Source of the DNA: Limonium bicolor
Taxonomy: Eukaryota; Streptophyta; Magnoliopsida; Caryophyllales; Plumbaginaceae
Length of the DNA stretch: 64,000 nucleotides
Direction: 5' to 3'
NCBI GenBank assembly: GCA_023374045.1
Contig: CM041776.1
Coordinates: 471,561,375-471,625,374 of the forward strand
The notes under the pieces are model-generated. The model was not told the DNA's origin and made no database searches. It saw only the letters and a program-made list of their open reading frames with translations. Numbering within the stretch: the stretch's first letter is position 1; the number at the start of each line of letters is the position of its first letter. Shown here one piece after another: positions 19,787 through 30,469 of this stretch. The position numbers and the translations under genes are program-made.

Positions 19787-20550
19787 ATTCATTATAGGTA
19801 GTCAACGCCTTAGAATAGCTTGACATTATTTCCATTATAGGTAGTCAACGCCTTAGAATAGCTTGACATCATTTCATTATAGGTAGTCAACGCCTTAGAA
19901 TCGCTTGATTATTCATTTCCACATTTTAGGTTGTCAACGCCTTAGAATCGCTTGACATTATCTCATTTCCACATTTAGGTTGTCAACGCCTTAGAATCGC
20001 TTGACATTATCTCATTTCCACATTTTAGGTTGTCAACGCCTTAGAATCGCTTGACATTATCTCATTTCCACATTTTAGGTTGTCAACGCCTTAGAATCGC
20101 TTGACATTATCTCATTTCCACATTTTAGGTTGTCAACGCCTTAGAATCGCTTGACATTATCTCATTTCCACATTTTAGGTTGTCAACGCCTTAGAATCGC
20201 TTGACATTATCTCATTTCCACATTTTAGGTTGTCAACGCCTTAGAATCGCTTGACATTATCTCATTTCACATTTAGGTTGTCAACGCCTTAGAATCGCTT
20301 GACATTATCTCATTTCCACATTTTAGGTTGTCAACGCCTTAGAATCGCTTGACATATCTCATTTCCACATTTAGGTGTCACACCTACCTGTAGAATCGCT
20401 GACTATCCATCTCATCGTCCACTTTCCAATTAGGTTGTCAAACGCCTTAGAACCGCTGACATTGCTTCATTTCACTTTACTTGCAGGCAGTCAACATCTT
20501 AGAATAGTTGACATCATATTCATTATAGGTAGTCAGCGCCTTAGAATAGC
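19787..20550 (+). repeat. Tandem array, about 49-bp unit with TGTCAA / TTGACA arms
   Basis: At least a dozen units. The core is TGTCAA, a 14-nt spacer containing CTTAGAAT, and TTGACA, followed by an AT-rich linker (ATTATCTCATTTCCACAT type). The central units are nearly identical, which indicates recent expansion; both edges are degenerate. Confidence 0.9.
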
Positions 20551-20666
20551 TCGACACAATTTATCAGTTTTCGATAAACATGCAGGGTCTTGGAAACATT
20601 TGAAATTTTGGGGTATCACTCAAGCATCAACTAGCCTTCTCACTTTCATTACAAAGTCCAGTTGAC

Positions 20667-20672
20667 GGGGGG
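20667..20672 (+). promoter_or_regulatory. Ogre-like polypurine tract
   Basis: G6 in the context GACGGGGGGCAATC, five bases before the 3' LTR. It is the expected plus-strand priming site. Confidence 0.8.
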
Positions 20673-20677
20673 CAATC

Positions 20678-22696
20678 TGTTATAGCCAAAATTTCAACCC
20701 CCTCGGAGTAGTCTCTAAGGCATACGTGTTACAAAGGGCAAAATGGTCAAAATGCACCGATGCAGGATTTTCCAAGGACATTCTCGGGATTTTCTATTTT
20801 CATATGACTTGTTCATTATCCAAACACTTCCAAATATCATAGTCATTATGAAAGGTATTCATGATTTTCTGATAATATTTATTCTGGAAATTAAGCTTTT
20901 AATAAGCTAGTTTCTTTAATAATTAACACATGAAATAACCTCAAAATAGAAATAAAAGGGTTTTCAAAATTAAAATAAAATTGTCACATGGTTAGCATGA
21001 CTACACACAGTCATAAACCTGAAATTATTTTATTTGGAACCTTATCCCAAAATTTAAAAGAGAAATTCAATCATTTTTGCAATTTTCTCTCTCCTCTGGA
21101 AAATACCGAAATCAAAACAAATGTCATGAAATTTTAAACAGGGTAGAGGATGATTATTAGAGACTAATGCGTTGGAATTTCGTAATTTCGACTTTCCAAT
21201 AATAAGTTATGAAATTTGGGAGATTCCAGATTGTGAGATTTTTATCTAATCGGTTATTTAACAAAATAACCCGATTCCAACTCTCAAAATTCCTAAAAAT
21301 CATTCTTTACCTTCAGTTAAATTTTTCATAATTTTTATCGGCTTGCAACATATTTTAAAAAATCAGATTCTCTAGAGCACAAAATCAAGGTTTTAGATAA
21401 AAATTATGTTCTATCAACTTGGCCATGCTCTTTCTATAAAAGGCCTTCCAAAAAACGACCTAGGGCAGGGTAGATGATCCCCATAGTCAGAAAACACAGC
21501 CGTCTACTTGCCTCCCACGTTTTCAACACTCCCAACACGAAATCTACCGAAATCATCCCAAAATCACCAAAAACACATTCTTTCTTCTCTCATTGAACTT
21601 CCAAGCATCAAAAACACCACAAATACAGAACCAAAAAGTGCTTAACAAACACGGAAGAAGAGGTCAGAAGCTCGGGTCAAAGTCGAACCGGATCGGCCAC
21701 CAACGAAGCTTTCAGAGATTCCCGACGTGAAGGAACAACAAGTTTTCGAAATCAAAAACAGGGTAAAAACCAAATTCTCTAACCCTTCTGGTCAAAATAC
21801 AATTCTGGTTGAAATTGCTAACCGAATTGATTTTTCCTTGCTTCTGAATTAAGGTTTGTTTGTGTTTCTGCCTTCTAACTTGTTCGTTAAGTTTCGCATT
21901 AAATTCGATTTCAAATTGAAAACTTTCAATCACCAACGTCTTGTACATCTTTCAGGCTACGCACCCATAAATTTGAGCCAAAAACACCTTCGGGAACAGC
22001 CTCAACGCCGCCGTCCGAGGGCTGTCCGCACCCACGGACGTCATGTCCGGGGTCCCGGACTCACTGTCCGTAAGCCCGGACGCCCACGGACGGCGACGGG
22101 ATTTTAAATTTTAAAAATTTAGGTTTTCTGATAATGTCCGGGCCCACGGACAGCCTGTCCGTGGCCCCGAACTTTACAATTTCTGTTTTCTGTTTAATTC
22201 GACTTTATTTTCATATAGGTTAACTGGGGTCCGTGGTTTCGGACATTAGGTCCGGGCTACGGACGGAAACAAAATTTGACCTAATTCTGCCTCCGAAACC
22301 CTAGTTTAGGTAATTTTAATTTCCACTTTAATTTTCTGTCAAAAAATGCTAAAAAACACAAAAAAAAAACAGAAGCTCGCGCACTTAGGTTAAAACGACT
22401 CGTAATAAGCCGTAATTAAACCAAGTAGAGGAAAAACGACCTAGGAAGGGTAATGAAAGTAATTGAACCCTAATTAAGTCGAATATCAAGCCCCGAACCC
22501 GAACTCTCCTTTCCTAATTTGATCTAGGTTAAAATTAGGTGGCGACTCGTAATAGGTTCCAGTGAGCTAGCTTAGGTTTTAATAATTATTGTTATATGAC
22601 ATAGTTATTAATCTTAGGCTATAAGTGGACCTAAAACCCGTTTAGATCCCAATCAAGTTAATCAACATAGGATAGGGTTTAAAATCGAGGCTCACA
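20678..22696 (+). repeat. Ogre-like 3' LTR
   Basis: Begins TGTTATAGCC and ends GCTCACA, followed by TSD GAGGT. TATA box at 21434-21443. The seven dyads are at 22024-22039, 22045-22060, 22066-22081, 22136-22151, 22157-22172, 22229-22244 and 22250-22264. Here dyads 6 and 7 have a 5-bp linker (ATTAG), showing that the 1-bp linker of the 5' LTR is a deletion. Confidence 0.92.
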
Positions 22697-22701
22697 GAGG
22701 T

Positions 22702-22967
22702 TGATTTTTACAACTGCCAGATCGGGTTTTACCCGAGTGTGAGAGGTCTTTCCATCTCTCTGGCGTCCTTCTCCCAACTTAATACCGGGGGTTGCGGAGG
22801 GCTGGTATGGTTGTTGTAGGTTTCCGGTTCGCACGGAAGTTCCTATCTAGCGTACCTCACACGCAAACACTCAACCCTTAGCCCTAAGTCTCTAATTCCT
22901 AACTCGGTATTTTCCTAAACTCGGTATTTCTACCATCAGAGCGATAGTTCGCTCTGATACCACTTTT
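22702..22967 (-). mobile_element. LARD-1 interior, right segment next to the primer site
   Basis: Non-coding 5' leader of LARD-1, read on the minus strand. It joins 12413-12473 when the Ogre-like element is removed. Confidence 0.75.
22951..22962 (-). promoter_or_regulatory. LARD-1 primer-binding site
   Basis: The minus strand reads TGGTATCAGAGC, complementary to the 3' end of initiator tRNA-Met. It lies 5 nt from the LTR end and fixes the element's orientation. Confidence 0.88.
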
Positions 22968-24863
22968 TGTAACACCCCTACCGCTAATACCGTCATTACT
23001 GTACAAATACTTACCTTCACAGCGGATACTACATACATAACAGCGGGTGTATAATGCCGTTAGTCACCCACGTGACTAACAAGGCGAGTTACAATACAAT
23101 ATACTATCAGTCTGACGAACTTGAACATACCAAGTACTCTACATAATACATTACTTTCCCTTGCATACTCAACCATAATTCAAATACAACTCCAATACAA
23201 TACTATTCTGAGTCTACTACAATCCTTAAATTACCAATACAGTTTGGACTCCCAAATTCGCATTACAATACAAATACAATTTCTATTACCCAACTACCCA
23301 TGCTTACATAGCAGCCCCGTCCTACACTCTCGAACGGCGGTCGGCTTCGAAGTACGTGTAAATAAAAACAGTGCCCCTAGGGGCTCAGCAAATTGCTGCA
23401 TATGAAATTCGCATACCCCGCGTGCTAACCGGGGTACGCCGACTACTTTTCGTCGGATATACATGGAGTTCGTTTTACATGCATACCTACATACTAGTAC
23501 TACGACAATACAACCATCAATACTTACATACATATACAAGGTTCAATACCTACCAAGGAAGACAATTTGTCAGTCAACCGTTCATGTTAGTTATTCGTTC
23601 ATCCGGTTTTATCGGATGCTCTCCTTCTTCTAGCTCGGGTTCATAAGGCTTACACCAAGCTTAATCTTATTTACTTGTTGCTTTAATCACACTGCACTCA
23701 TTACCTTACTCATTACTTACTCGTGCTTGCTCAATACTCGTTACTTGCTAATACGTACTCATCACTCAATACCCATTGCATCACTCATACTTACACATAC
23801 CCAGTACTCGGTACCATACTCATACTTACTCCTTTACACAATACTCTTTACTTACTCGTACATACTCATTACTCGATACTCATTACTTACTTGTACATAC
23901 TCATTACACAATACTCATTACTCATAGCCTCTGGGCAGAGTCATACACAAGACTCGCCACCGGGCTTACAATATAAGCGGAGCTATACACTTAGCTCCTC
24001 AAATACTCAAATGTCCGTTTTTACCAGATTACTCAAATTCCCAACACTCCTCTCTCGGAGTATCTTACAATCTCATGCATTAGCTTAGAAGTATCTCTCT
24101 CGATAACCTCCACTAGCTTAGGGAATTTCCAACGTCTAGTATTCTCAGATTTAAGGGTTTCCCCAACGTATCGAATACACTCATGCTCGGGACATTACTT
24201 ACATTAGTCGGGTCCTGTCATTGTGAGTCGACTAACTTCCTAAGGGGTTTGGAGATCCCTCATCATTCTTTACTACTCTCATGGTTTATGTCTTGCACCA
24301 TCATCAGTACCTCTACTAGAGGTTACTTACATGTACTCTCACTATTTATTGTTTTGTGGATTGTTCATTTCGGTTCTCTTACCGTTATCGGGAGGTTACT
24401 AGTCCCGTACACTCTCTCACATTCTAGTGAGTTCATTGGTTTACATTATCGTTTTTTGGTTCATTAGTTTAGTGCGTTTCTACATTTCCGTTAATTGACA
24501 ACATGACTCTTACTACGAGTCACTAAACAACAGGACTCATTTAAGAGTCGGTCTACACACTAAATTAAGCCACACAATCAATCAAGAAGGGTTAGCTCAT
24601 ACATCATACAGCAAGACACTCAATGAAAGGCAATAAACCGTTTTCATGCTTTAATCTTGATTGGCCGGCATACAAGCACACAAATCAACGTAACTCGGTT
24701 AGCGTACGGCGCATGAGAAAATCATACCTTTCACCGGGGTTAGCTTTACCATGTGTTCTCACGTTTCTTGGTTCTCACTTGTTCCACTGATAACATTCAA
24801 ATGGTTCTGTTAACATTAAGGTGTTACGGTATGTAAAACCTATACTTCCGTACTTAACCCCGT
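22968..24863 (-). repeat. LARD-1 5' LTR, first part
   Basis: The plus strand begins TGTAACACCCC, i.e. the minus-strand LTR ends GGGGTGTTACA. It contains the conserved stem-loop at 23060-23079. It is interrupted at 24863 by Tat-2 and resumes at 36757. No gene; the ORFs here are low-complexity (ACTC-rich) frames. Confidence 0.85.
23060..23079 (-). other. Conserved LARD LTR stem-loop (LARD-1 copy)
   Basis: Arms TTAGTCAC / GTGACTAA around a 4-nt loop, about 92-111 nt from the LTR end. Confidence 0.6.
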
Positions 24864-25589
24864 TGAAATTGTACATAACCCTAAGTTCCCAAACAATCTT
24901 CACGAGTAATTCGCTAGTCGGAATCCTAATCTATCATCAAGCTCTTCGAGTTCTATTGAGTTACCTTGATACCGAGTAAGGGGAGCACAAGAGAAAGAGA
25001 GAAAGAGATTCGCAATAACAATGCAAAGTGGAAATTCTCAAGCATAGATCGTGTGCCTTTTATTGGGGAGGTGAACCCCTATTTATAGTGTTTCCCACAG
25101 GCTTTCTTGGCCTATCACATTGTGCCAGCCTAGCACATAAATATCATGATAGACCTACAAAATATCTCTTAAGTATCTTATCCTAATTTCCCTATCGTTT
25201 GCCGCTACTTATACTCGTCCTATCTTCCTATCGACCGGTCACAGGCGACCGGTCGTTACTCGTGCTACATATGGCGTATTTGGTGACCGGTCACAGGCGA
25301 CCGGTCGTTTCTTCTGCTGTGTCTCAGTTCCTTGACGACCGGTCGTGGACGACCGGTCGCAGCGATGGTTTTGGCGACCGGTCACAGATGACCGATCGCT
25401 TTCTACGTTACGCTCTAAGATTTCTAGCGACCGGTCGAGAACGATCGGGCGCCGCTTTCGATCCGTCTGGGGGCTCCTGGGCCTAGTTAGGGATGCTCGG
25501 TCACTGCCTTGGCTTTCCTTTTCTTTTCCTTTTACTTCACTGGGTCATTGGCCTTTTTCGGGGCTCCTAGACATGTTTTCCTCTCTTCA
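24864..25589 (-). repeat. Tat-2 3' LTR
   Basis: 726 bp, with a minus-strand TATA box at 25080-25088. Upstream of it on that strand are five GACCGGTC-N6-GACCGGTC modules (25233-25254, 25284-25305, 25337-25358, 25376-25397, 25429-25450). It is about 40 bp longer than the 5' LTR, mainly through an extra GAGTTACC...GAAAGAGA segment near 24955-25000. Confidence 0.92.
25233..25450. repeat. GACCGGTC-N6-GACCGGTC modules in the Tat-2 3' LTR
   Basis: Five 22-bp modules. Each half-site is itself an 8-bp palindrome; the 6-nt spacers are ACAGGC (twice), GTGGAC, ACAGAT and GAGAAC. The fifth and one half of the fourth carry point changes. Starts are 39-53 bp apart. Confidence 0.88.
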
Positions 25590-26134
25590 TCAGTCCCACA
25601 AGTTCTACTTTTGGCGTTCTGAACGAAGAAAGTATAACTTTGATCCTGGCTCTTCCGGTCTGGCTTTGGGGATGAAAAAATTTTGTCCTTGCGTCAGGCC
25701 TTGTCCTCTTGTTGCTCCCTATCTCCCAGTCCCACAAGTTCCGCCTTTTGGCTTCAGAAGAGAAAGGGGGAACTTCTTGCAGTCCGTGCGTTGCGGGTGC
25801 CGCGTTTGTGCCGCACTCGCGCCTGTGCCTGTACGGAGTAACCGTTGCGGAATTTTTATCGTCTCACGCACGCCAGCCGTCGCTGCAGAATACGCAGAGT
25901 CTCTGCACCTTTCTTGCAAAAAGCGTTTTTTTGTTTATTTTTATATTTTAAATATTTCTGAAATTATTTTACCGCTTTTAAAAGGTTTTGGGAAGGCAAC
26001 GCTTTCTCTTTCCTCCAATTTTTGCGCTTCACAGGTTTTCGTGCTTTCTCTTACGCTTTGCTATTTCCGCATTCTCTCTCTTTGCTCTGCTTCATCTTCC
26101 CTAATTACCTTGCTCCCGTACTTTCCCTCCTCCA
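25590..26134. other. Spacer between Tat-2 3' LTR and antisense gene
   Basis: Contains two copies of a phrase starting CAGTCCCACAAGTTC (25591 and 25731). An AT-rich stretch at 25925-25975 could serve the plus-strand gene as promoter, but no convincing TATA box can be fixed. Confidence 0.45.
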
Positions 26135-26883
26135 ATGGCGTCTTCCAGCTCTAAATCGTCTCGCACTTCTGCTTTAAACGCCATCGTGCGCTCCAAATCA
26201 GGGGGGGGGGGAATTCCGCCCATCCTTCTTGAAGCTTAAGTCTGCCTGCTCCAAGAATCGGGAGCCGTTACCTAGCATTTTGGATGTTAAAGCTCTCGAT
26301 TCCCTTCTTGCGAAGGTGGAGGTTCCCATTGGGACTTAGATTTTCCTTCCTTCCGACGATTCGCATCCCCTTGACGATTTCGGTCGCGGCTACGTCGTGT
26401 ACTCTGATTTCTTTCTGCGTGGAATGGCGGTTCCTCCCCACCAGTTCGTAATGGGGTTTCTGATTCGCCACTGCTGCACGCTTGCCCAGCTTCACCCGAA
26501 GGCTATATGTCAAATTCATGCCTATGTTACTCTCTGCGCCGAGGAGGGGGTCACCCTTTCTACTAAAGAGTTTGTCTAGTTCTTCACCAGCAAGGTCGAT
26601 TGTGGCGACTTGACCATATCCGGCCGGTCTGGGTATTCGCTCTTTGAGTACAAGAAGCTTGCTCAGCGTTGGAATGCGCGGTGGTTTGTCATCGTCCCGC
26701 CTCCCGGGCGGTACCTTGGGGTTGCCTACTGTCCTTCGATTATCAAGGGCTCCATATACTGCCCCACGTCATCTAAATTAGAGCTCCCCATGTCCCGGGT
26801 TCTGAGGGCGGTGAGCGATCGTCATCCAAGCGTGGAGGACTTTTTCACCAACGTGCGTCTGGTCTTGCTTGCGCACTCTGAGG

Positions 26884-26965
26884 GTAAGAGCTTTCGCCCC
26901 TCTGCTTTTTTTTGCTTTTGTTTTGCCTCGACCCCTTGTTACTCGTGCTTCCCTTTTTGTCGCAG
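26884..26965 (+). other. Intron 1 of the antisense gene
   Basis: Donor GAGG|GTAAGA and acceptor TTTTTGTCGCAG with a T-rich tail. Removal keeps the frame (phase 1) between the Transposase_28-like domain and the next exon. Confidence 0.7.
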
Positions 26966-27232
26966 ATTTTCCTCAACTTGGGGCAAAGGTGGGTCCCTTC
27001 CATAGCTGGCAGCTGGTGTCCTTCAAGACGGGGGAAGGGAAGGTGGACTACTATGCCACCCTGGACGTTGTGGAGAAGATAGGGCTTCGCGAAGAAGAGG
27101 TGGTTGTTCCTGGTCAGAAGAGGTCTGGGAAAGAAGCTGAACACCCAGCAAAGAAACAAGACCAGAGGGTTAGAGAAGAGGGGTCTCCTAGGACTCCGGA
27201 GACCCGGTCACCTGACACTGCTAATCAACCAG

Positions 27233-27474
27233 GTACTTGGTACACTAGTCCAGGTTCCGGTAGTCGGGTGTTTCTCCCTCTTACGCTTGGGTCAGATCTC
27301 AATCTTAGTCCATGGGACGAGAGAGAGTGTGCATGTGCGGTCTCGTCCTTCGTGTTTCATCTGTTCCAACTTTTGTTGTTTTACTTTCTCTTCACCTTGG
27401 TTGTTACTTGCTTCTAATGTTTGGCTCTGTTTTTTGAGGTTATCCACATTTGTGTGTGTTTCTCTGCTTTGCAG
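27233..27474 (+). other. Intron 2 of the antisense gene
   Basis: Donor CCAG|GTACTT and acceptor CTGCTTTGCAG, with a T-rich body. The join is in frame. Confidence 0.65.
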
Positions 27475-28124
27475 TTCCCGAGGCCGAGAATGCCGGGGCC
27501 GAGGAGAGAGCAGGACAACCCGGTGCGGTCGTGGCGCCTGGTCAACCGTCCCTTACTCAGCATCGCCAGAAGACCCTTGCCTCGAAGGGTAGGGTGAAGC
27601 ATATGGCTAAAAAGACAAAGGCCTTCGACATAGTGCACCTCGATGGGTCGGGCGCCACGGATACCGCTCCGCAACAGGACCTTTTGGAGGAGATTGTCCC
27701 TTCTGGGCCCGGGGCTTCATTACCTGGGGAAAGTGGCTGCGGGGCGGGCGTCACGCCGGGCGCAGCTGAGGGGGTGCCCGCAGACCTGGAGCTTCGCTCA
27801 AAGGCGAAGGAGGATACCGATACCGCCACGTCGTCCTCACCTCCTCCGCCCGCCAGTGATTCTTTCTGTGGGCCGTCTGAAAAGGATGGATGGTTCTACC
27901 ACTGCGGCCGGCCTCTTCCTTTTGCCCGTGACGGAGTCGTCTTCCTACTTCGAGCTGTGGAAGGAGGCAATTCGCCGGTCTGACTCTCTGACGGTCTCTC
28001 GCCCCATGAAGACCGTGACCGCGAAGGAGAGGTTAAGGATTGGGGAGGGTGGAGCGGACGCCATCATGCGCCACTCTTTCCTCTAGACGACTCGCTCAAC
28101 CTTATGTGGCAGGGGATCTACTAG

Positions 28125-28199
28125 GTGAGTGGTTCGCCTTAATGCTGGTGTTGCGTGCTTCTCTTAATTTTCTTATGTTCATCGTTTTACTTTGTATAG
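28125..28199 (+). other. Intron 3 of the antisense gene
   Basis: Donor CTAG|GTGAGT is a near-consensus plant 5' site; the acceptor is TTTGTATAG after a T-rich tract. The coiled-coil exon begins immediately after. Confidence 0.65.
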
Positions 28200-28956
28200 A
28201 CGGAGGCTTTTGCTCAAAGTGTGGACGTGCACACACGGGCTCTCCGTTTGAAGCTTCGCCATGAGGAGTGTCGGGCCCGCAACGCTCAAGAGGAGTTGAG
28301 GATAGAGCGGTCTTCCAACAGCATCTTCGTTTACACCGTTCAAGAGGAGATCTCCAGGCGGGTGCACGAGCAGACCGCGACTATGAAGAAGGAGCTGGGC
28401 GACGCTCGCCGGGCGTGCACAAGGTAGAGCGACGAGTACGAGGAGCAGTTGAAGAGGCTGCGTGAGGAAAACCTCTCCCTTAAGGGTCAGATCCGATCGC
28501 TGGAGACGGAAGTTGCGTCTCTAAAAAAGGTATGAAGTGAGTTTGCTGACGCCCGGTTGCATGCCATTTCTGACTTGGAGTCCTTGGTGGGGCAGGCCCG
28601 AGCTTCTCATGATCAAGAGGTCGAGAGTCTTCGTGCCGAGAAGACCATTTTAGCGCAGGAGAAAGTGCTGCTTGCTAAGGATAGGGCTAAGCTTGCACAA
28701 GAGCTTCGTTCTGCCTCTGAGGCGAAGGTTCTTCTAAAAAAGGAGTTGTCGTCCTCCGAGGCGAGAACGGCGGAGGTGGCCCGGGCGGGCGAGGTCCTGG
28801 TCTCCGAAAAGGGGAGGCTATCTGCCGAGCTCCACAAGCTGTCTGGTGAGCTCGCGGCCTCCATGGAGCAACGGCTCTCCTCTGAAGAGAAAATAAGAAT
28901 GCTGGAGGAGGAGTTGGCTAAGCTGCGGCTAGAAAACTCCGAGCTGGCCACAAGAG

Positions 28957-29044
28957 GTGACTCTTTACTTTCCCAATCATTCTTTGTTGCTTTTCTTGCC
29001 CTTTTTTTGATAAAAGTTTTCCTTCTCTCTTTCTCTTTACTTAG
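28957..29044 (+). other. Intron 4 of the antisense gene
   Basis: Donor AGAG|GTGACT and acceptor TTTACTTAG around a strongly T-rich 88-nt segment. The frame is not preserved in this copy, so either an indel has occurred or the acceptor differs. Confidence 0.5.
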
Positions 29045-29714
29045 GCTCGAGGCCTGGGAATCCCGTGGAGGGCTGGAGAAATTAAACCTGCGGATCGACA
29101 ACCTCGAAGACGAGTTGATTGCCGCAAATGCTAACCGCGATCGGTACCGGGCTTACGCTCAGACCCTGGAGCAACAGGTGGCCGGTCTCGAGGCTTATTC
29201 TCGGAAGGTGCGGGAGGACCTGCAGCAGCAGAGCACGAAGCTTGTCCACCTGAAGGAATCCTTCACCTCTCAATGCGGGAGGATGGTTAAATCGTGCCGC
29301 CAAATTGTCTCGAGGTTTTTTATGGGCAAGGGCGAGGTCATGGACGACGGCCTTTACCGGGAGTTGTCTTTTAAGGAGGTTGCACAAAAGACATCCTTTC
29401 ACGAGGTGTTTGAGAGGTTCGGGCGTCTTCCTGGGGAGACGTGCCTTGTTCCTGGCCAGGCGTCTTCTCTGCCTCCCGGGAGCACCGCGCATCAGGGTGG
29501 TGTAGGCCTCCGGTCCTCTGCCGGGAGGTCTGGGTCTTCGGAGAGTGTACAAGGGGCCCTTCCGTGAATCTCGACACTGTAAAGGAGACTTAGATAGGCC
29601 AGAGAAAACTTACATTAGTTTTAGCTTTCTTTCCTCTTTTTTGTTTTGATGTGCATGTGCTTTTAACAGTTATTGGAATTATTTGTCAGTTGCTTCGCTA
29701 ATTAGTGCTATTTT

Positions 29715-29940
29715 TATTTCATGACCGGTTGTTCTCTGCGACCGGTCATTTCTGTTTTGCGCGTGCTACCGATTACACTCTCTAGTCGGTTGTCTTTTTT
29801 TTACGGACGCAACCGGTCGCACTCAACGACCGGTCGTTCCGTTTTTATCTTAAGGATGCGACTTGGTCGTTTTCAACGACTGGTCGTTCCTGCTCTCGCC
29901 CAGTCACAATCAGTGACCGGGCGTTTCTGTTTGTCCTTTC
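29715..29940. repeat. Diverged GACCGGTC modules inside Tat-2
   Basis: Several pairs of GACCGGTC-like half-sites lie between the antisense gene and pol. Here the spacer is nine bases (e.g. GTTCTCTGC, GCACTCAAC, GTTTTCAAC) rather than the six found in the LTR. Confidence 0.7.
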
Positions 29941-30170
29941 CCTACCCTTGCTTTTGATAGCCAAGCGATGGTACTCACGGTCGTTCCCCCTTTTTTTCTT
30001 TTTCTCGTGAGAGGGAGAAAGAGTTTCGAGGGGGTTTTGACCAGGGTACGGTGTGGCGTCCCACACCTAATGATTCACCCATTACAGGCGACCAGAGCTC
30101 CCGTGGTTTTCGGATATGGGTTTTCCGTTTTTGTTCTCGTTTGAGTGTGACGACTCATGACAAGATTTTC

Positions 30171-30390
30171 AGGGCATTGCATCTTGTAGGGCATGGCCCG
30201 GGTGTTTCTTTTTTAGGGCATTGCATCCTGTAAGGCATGGCCCGGGTGTTTCCTTTTCAGGGCATTACATCCTGTAAGGCATGGCCCGGGTGTTTCTTTT
30301 TCAGGGTATTACATCCTGTAGGGCATGGCCCGAGTGTTTCTTTTCCTTTTTGTGGCTTTCACAGCCCCCGGGACATGGCCCAGGTCTTTC
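30171..30390. repeat. Tandem 44-bp repeats downstream of Tat-2 pol
   Basis: Four copies of a unit containing AGGGCATTRCATC and GGCATGGCCCGGGTG, then a degenerate fifth. They lie 3' of integrase on the minus strand, a position where Tat/Ogre elements commonly hold variable tandem repeats. Confidence 0.8.
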
Positions 30391-30469
30391 TTTTGACGCG
30401 CAGATCTTTCCAAAAATTATCCCTTTTATTGATGTTGTCAAAGCATTACGTCGATTTTCATACATAAAA

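Larger units (their letters stand above)
12474..22696 (+). mobile_element. Complete gag-only Ogre-like element
   Basis: Two direct LTRs of about 2.0 kb (12474-14477 and 20678-22696) begin TGTTATA and end CACA, flanked by an identical TSD GAGGT (12469-12473 and 22697-22701). The primer site TGGCGACTCTGCTGGGGA at 14481-14498 is the type reported for Ogre (tRNA-Arg). A G6 polypurine tract sits at 20667-20672. Only gag is present; no protease, RT, RNase H or integrase motif occurs between 16749 and 20677, so at 10.2 kb it is a non-autonomous derivative of elements that are usually over 20 kb. The 3' half is filled with tandem repeats. Confidence 0.92.
26135..29567 (+). pseudogene. Antisense intron-containing gene of Tat-2 (Transposase_28-like, coiled coil)
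   Basis: Runs opposite to pol. The first ATG (26135) opens a Ser-rich start, then a domain resembling the Pfam family 'putative gypsy type transposon' (Transposase_28; about 26390-26870, phrases GMAVPPHQFVMGF and RWFVIVPP). A long coiled coil rich in Glu, Lys and Leu follows (28210-29250). GT-AG introns are visible at 26884-26965, 27233-27474, 28125-28199 and 28957-29044; the first two join in frame. Breaks: a G-run near 26202 shifts frame; in-frame stops include 26337-26339, 26577-26579, 28084-28086 and 28426-28428; a frame change near 27900; and the last join does not keep frame. Antisense ORFs at this place are known in some Tat elements; the function is not established. Recognition is by motif memory only. 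Confidence 0.65.

Noticed and set aside
18970..20550. Regular repeats resembling a CRISPR array
   Set aside because: Repeats are contiguous with near-identical linkers rather than unique spacers, there are no cas genes, and the setting is a plant retrotransposon 3' region.
23121..24088. Plus-strand ORFs rich in Thr, Tyr, Leu and Ser
   Set aside because: They arise from low-complexity ACTC/TACT-rich LTR sequence of LARD-1; no domain.
25199..25486. ORFs across the GACCGGTC cluster (also at 36424-36648)
   Set aside because: Open only because the repeated palindromes lack stops; the peptide is a repeat of Asp/Arg/Ser-type codons with no domain.
28613..29101. Minus-strand Ser-rich ORF opposite the coiled-coil exon
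   Set aside because: Mirror of Glu/Leu/Lys codons on the plus strand; a shadow frame.
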